Source of the DNA: Sulfurovum sp.
Lineage (GTDB): Bacteria; Campylobacterota; Campylobacteria; Campylobacterales; Sulfurovaceae
Assembly: GCA_015663065.1 (NCBI GenBank)
Contig: DQSX01000232.1
Location: forward strand, 1 to 24,864
Reading direction: 5' to 3'
Length of the DNA: 24,864 bases
A program made the position numbers and the translations under genes. Positions 23,090 through 24,864 of the stretch are shown one piece after another. Each line of letters opens with the position of its first letter. Within the stretch, counting starts at the first letter, position 1. Under the pieces are notes generated by a model. It did no database searches. It was not told the DNA's origin and worked only from the letters and a program-made list of their open reading frames with translations.

Positions 23090-23877
23090 TAGAAATCCCA
23101 AATTAGAGTTGCGTAGAAACCATTGGAGTCAAGGTCCATTATTAGGCCGTCTTCAAGTGTAGTGCTGTCAAGATGAAGAGCCTTGTATCCACCCTCTACT
23201 CCCAAGCCAAATGCAAAAGTATAGCGTAGACCAAGTTCATAGTCGAAAAATGTTGTGTCACTATAGCTTATAGCATTGGCTTCAAGTTGTAAAGCAACAG
23301 CGGTTGAAGGGATGACAAAACGTGCTTTCCCGTACATCATTGGGGTCAAAGCGGAAAAAGAGACCAGTTCGCTTGAAAAAGAGGCTGAAGCCGAACCAAA
23401 AGGTGTAGACACAGCGGCAACAGGGTTGACGAGTATGTCACCAAATAGATATCGCAGTGTCAGACCGATATCTAGTTCAAGATCACTGTCAAGCACTTCA
23501 TAATAGGCTGTAATATCTGTCATGCCCATGTCCAGTGTACTTTCTATATCACCTGAAAAACCAACAATGCCACCCCATGTAAAGTCTCTGCTTGTCCCTG
23601 TCCCTTCATGTGTCAGTTTGGTATACCCCAATTTCAGATTGGGAACCAGTGGCAGAGGATGTTCAATGTATGCCTTAAACATAAAGTCTGTACTGTCGCT
23701 CCAGCCAAACGTATTTTCAAGATCTGCAGATGTTCCAAATCCTGCATAAGGCAGGGTATAGGAAGCAGTACCGCTAGGTGTATGATTGTAGACTCCCAGA
23801 GAGACTTCTCCCCCAATATTATCTGCATAGAGCATGCCAGAAGCAAGGAGCGTTGCAAGTGTTAGGTTCTTTATCAT
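23089..23877 (-). CDS. Outer-membrane beta-barrel protein (TIGR04219-like)
   Basis: A 262-residue exported protein with a signal peptide at 1-18 (MIKNLTLATLLASGMLYA, cut before DNIG). Alternating hydrophobic strands with Gly and aromatic residues continue to the terminal phenylalanine (YATLIWDF), the usual BAM-recognised end of a beta-barrel. The N-terminal GGEVSLGVYNHTPSGTASY stretch resembles the TIGR04219 outer-membrane family common in Campylobacterota; function unknown. It sits between a GspF/PilC-like gene and the RDD gene on the same strand. RBS AAGGA precedes the ATG. Confidence 0.85.
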   Translation of the reverse strand: MIKNLTLATLLASGMLYADNIGGEVSLGVYNHTPSGTASYTLPYAGFGTSADLENTFGWSDSTDFMFKAYIEHPLPLVPNLKLGYTKLTHEGTGTSRDFTWGGIVGFSGDIESTLDMGMTDITAYYEVLDSDLELDIGLTLRYLFGDILVNPVAAVSTPFGSASASFSSELVSFSALTPMMYGKARFVIPSTAVALQLEANAISYSDTTFFDYELGLRYTFAFGLGVEGGYKALHLDSTTLEDGLIMDLDSNGFYATLIWDF

Positions 23878-23891
23878 TTGTTTTCCTTATT

Positions 23892-23918
23892 AATAGTATA
23901 TGTCAGAATAATACTATT
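23892..23918. other. AT-rich inverted repeat between the GspF-like and outer-membrane genes
   Basis: AATAGTAT (23892-23899) and ATACTATT (23911-23918) are exactly complementary around 11 bases. It covers the stop codon of the GspF-like gene and almost the whole 36-base gap. No T-run follows, so it may tune expression of the downstream gene or hold a promoter (minus-strand TATACT) rather than end transcription. Confidence 0.45.
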
Positions 23919-24864
23919 TTAATCCTTGCGTCATTGTAAAGATAGGCAATAGCATGGCGGCAACAATGACTCCGACCACCACACCGATGAAAAGCATCAT
24001 GAATGGTTCGAGCAGTCCAAGCAGAAGTTTGAGTCTGTCTTCATTCTCCTCTGCATAAAGGTGGGAAATATTGTCTAAAATATTGGCTACCTCACTGCTC
24101 TCTTCACCCAAGGCAAGAGACTGCATAAAGTTACGTTTAAGTGTTACCCCCGATGACATTTGCAATGCGTTGGAGAGCTTGTTTCCTTCCAGTACCTTCA
24201 CTGATGCCTGTTCGAAAAGTGCCTTGAGTCTATAGTTACCAAAAGATGCGGTAGAGAGCTGTACCGCTTGCGCATAAGCCACTCCTGAGCTTAACATCAA
24301 AGAGAGGATATAGGAGAACCTCCCGAGTTCATGGTTTTGTATGAGTGCACCTAGTACAGGCACTTTAAGCATCCATCCATCCATGACCTGGTGAAAAGAG
24401 TCAAGTTTTGTGTAGGCAAGTTTAAAAAGTACTATAAAAAGTACAACTCCTACAATGAGATGGATGTAGTAAGTGGTTAAAAAATCAGAAAGGTTAAGAA
24501 CAAACTGTGTGATGGGAGGCAGTGCCTGATCGGTATCTTCAAATATTTCTGTGATTTTCGGCACCACAAAAGCAATGAGAAAAGAGGTCATGGCAATGGC
24601 AACCGTAAAGATGATAATGGGGTAGACCATGGCACCTTTGACCTGTTTTTTTACCTTGTTCTGTGCAGAAAAAAAGTTACCCATATTGGTAAGCACTTCA
24701 ACCATTTTCCCGCTCTGTCCAGCAATATTAAGACTCTGTATAAAGAACTCCGGAAGCACGTAAACCTTTTGGCTGTTCAGTGCATGATAAAGAGATTTCC
24801 CTTCATCTATCATAGTGTTGAGGGAGTTTAAAAAAGAGAGATATTTCTTTTCACCTTCATGCTG
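23914..24864 (-). CDS. Type II secretion/type IV pilus inner-membrane platform protein (GspF/PilC family), N-terminus outside the window
   Basis: The last 316 residues of a T2SF-domain protein; the frame stays open to the right edge, so the internal ATG at 24813 is not the start. Two T2SF repeats are seen: the end of the first (GKSLYHAL, IAGQSGKMVEVLTNMGNFF) and a full second (GALIQNHELGRFSYILSLMLSSG, VLEGNKLSNALQMSSGV, ALGEESSEVANIL). Three membrane segments follow the family topology, one after the first repeat, one in the middle and one at the C-terminus ending LLPIFTMTQGLK. Such proteins anchor the pilus-like assembly platform and couple to the GspE/PilB ATPase. Whether it serves secretion or pili needs the upstream genes. 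Confidence 0.93.
   Translation of the reverse strand, partial: QHEGEKKYLSFLNSLNTMIDEGKSLYHALNSQKVYVLPEFFIQSLNIAGQSGKMVEVLTNMGNFFSAQNKVKKQVKGAMVYPIIIFTVAIAMTSFLIAFVVPKITEIFEDTDQALPPITQFVLNLSDFLTTYYIHLIVGVVLFIVLFKLAYTKLDSFHQVMDGWMLKVPVLGALIQNHELGRFSYILSLMLSSGVAYAQAVQLSTASFGNYRLKALFEQASVKVLEGNKLSNALQMSSGVTLKRNFMQSLALGEESSEVANILDNISHLYAEENEDRLKLLLGLLEPFMMLFIGVVVGVIVAAMLLPIFTMTQGLK

Noticed and set aside
24813..24864. ATG at 24813 as the start of the GspF-like gene
   Set aside because: The frame is open to the right edge with GspF-like sequence, and the protein would lack half of its first T2SF domain.
1..24864. CRISPR arrays, insertion sequences, integrases, tRNA, rRNA
   Set aside because: Reading both strands showed no regular spaced repeats, no transposase or integrase protein, and no cloverleaf or ribosomal RNA sequence.

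Overview
The window looks like chromosomal DNA of a Campylobacterota (Epsilonproteobacteria) member, most like a sulfur-metabolising marine genus such as Sulfurovum. The reasons are moderately AT-rich DNA, AAGGA-type ribosome binding sites, TATAAT or TAAAAT -10 boxes with no clear -35, a NIF-type NifS/NifU pair used as a housekeeping Fe-S system, FAD-dependent ThyX, a bipartite replication origin around dnaA, and a TIGR04219-like outer-membrane protein. The genus is inferred from protein style only. No phage, insertion sequence, CRISPR array, tRNA or rRNA was seen, and no gene-free stretch exceeds 300 bases.

Layout. 1-1466 (minus): dgt, then the start of typA, which runs off the left edge. 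1487-4082 (plus): thyX and a secreted L,D-transpeptidase, starting from an extended -10 promoter. 4097-4582 (minus): ruvC. 4579-6275: the chromosome replication origin, with a DnaA-box cluster between ruvC and dnaA (oriC1), dnaA itself, and a second region between dnaA and dnaN with a perfect DnaA box followed by a DnaA-trio-like unwinding element (oriC2). 6276-10576 (plus): dnaN, pyrG, recJ. 10582-10628: a hairpin or repeat-like element between convergent genes. 10642-12854 (minus): nifS-nifU, preceded by two abutting dyads that look like an operator. 13021-14580 (minus): mutY-folE, with mutY probably leaderless. 14678-17166 (plus): the protein-quality operon tig-clpP-def, ending in a perfect 27-bp palindrome, then comM (yifB). 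18847-20931: a YeiH-family membrane transporter divergent from a LysR regulator. 20928-24864 (minus): a chain of overlapping or closely spaced genes: GspF/PilC-type membrane protein (cut by the right edge), outer-membrane beta-barrel, RDD membrane protein, MFS transporter and mobA.

How the genes relate. The origin-proximal half is rich in replication, repair and nucleotide-pool functions: dGTPase, ThyX, RuvC, DnaA, beta clamp, CTP synthase, RecJ, MutY and GTP cyclohydrolase I. tig, clpP and def act on nascent or damaged proteins. The right end concerns the cell envelope and molybdenum cofactor maturation.

This is mostly a conserved housekeeping region, and I see no clearly new multi-gene system. 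The points most worth a second look are the origin architecture, the double dyad in front of nifS, the palindrome after def, the probable leaderless mutY with glutamate at the usual catalytic aspartate, and the hairpin element after recJ.
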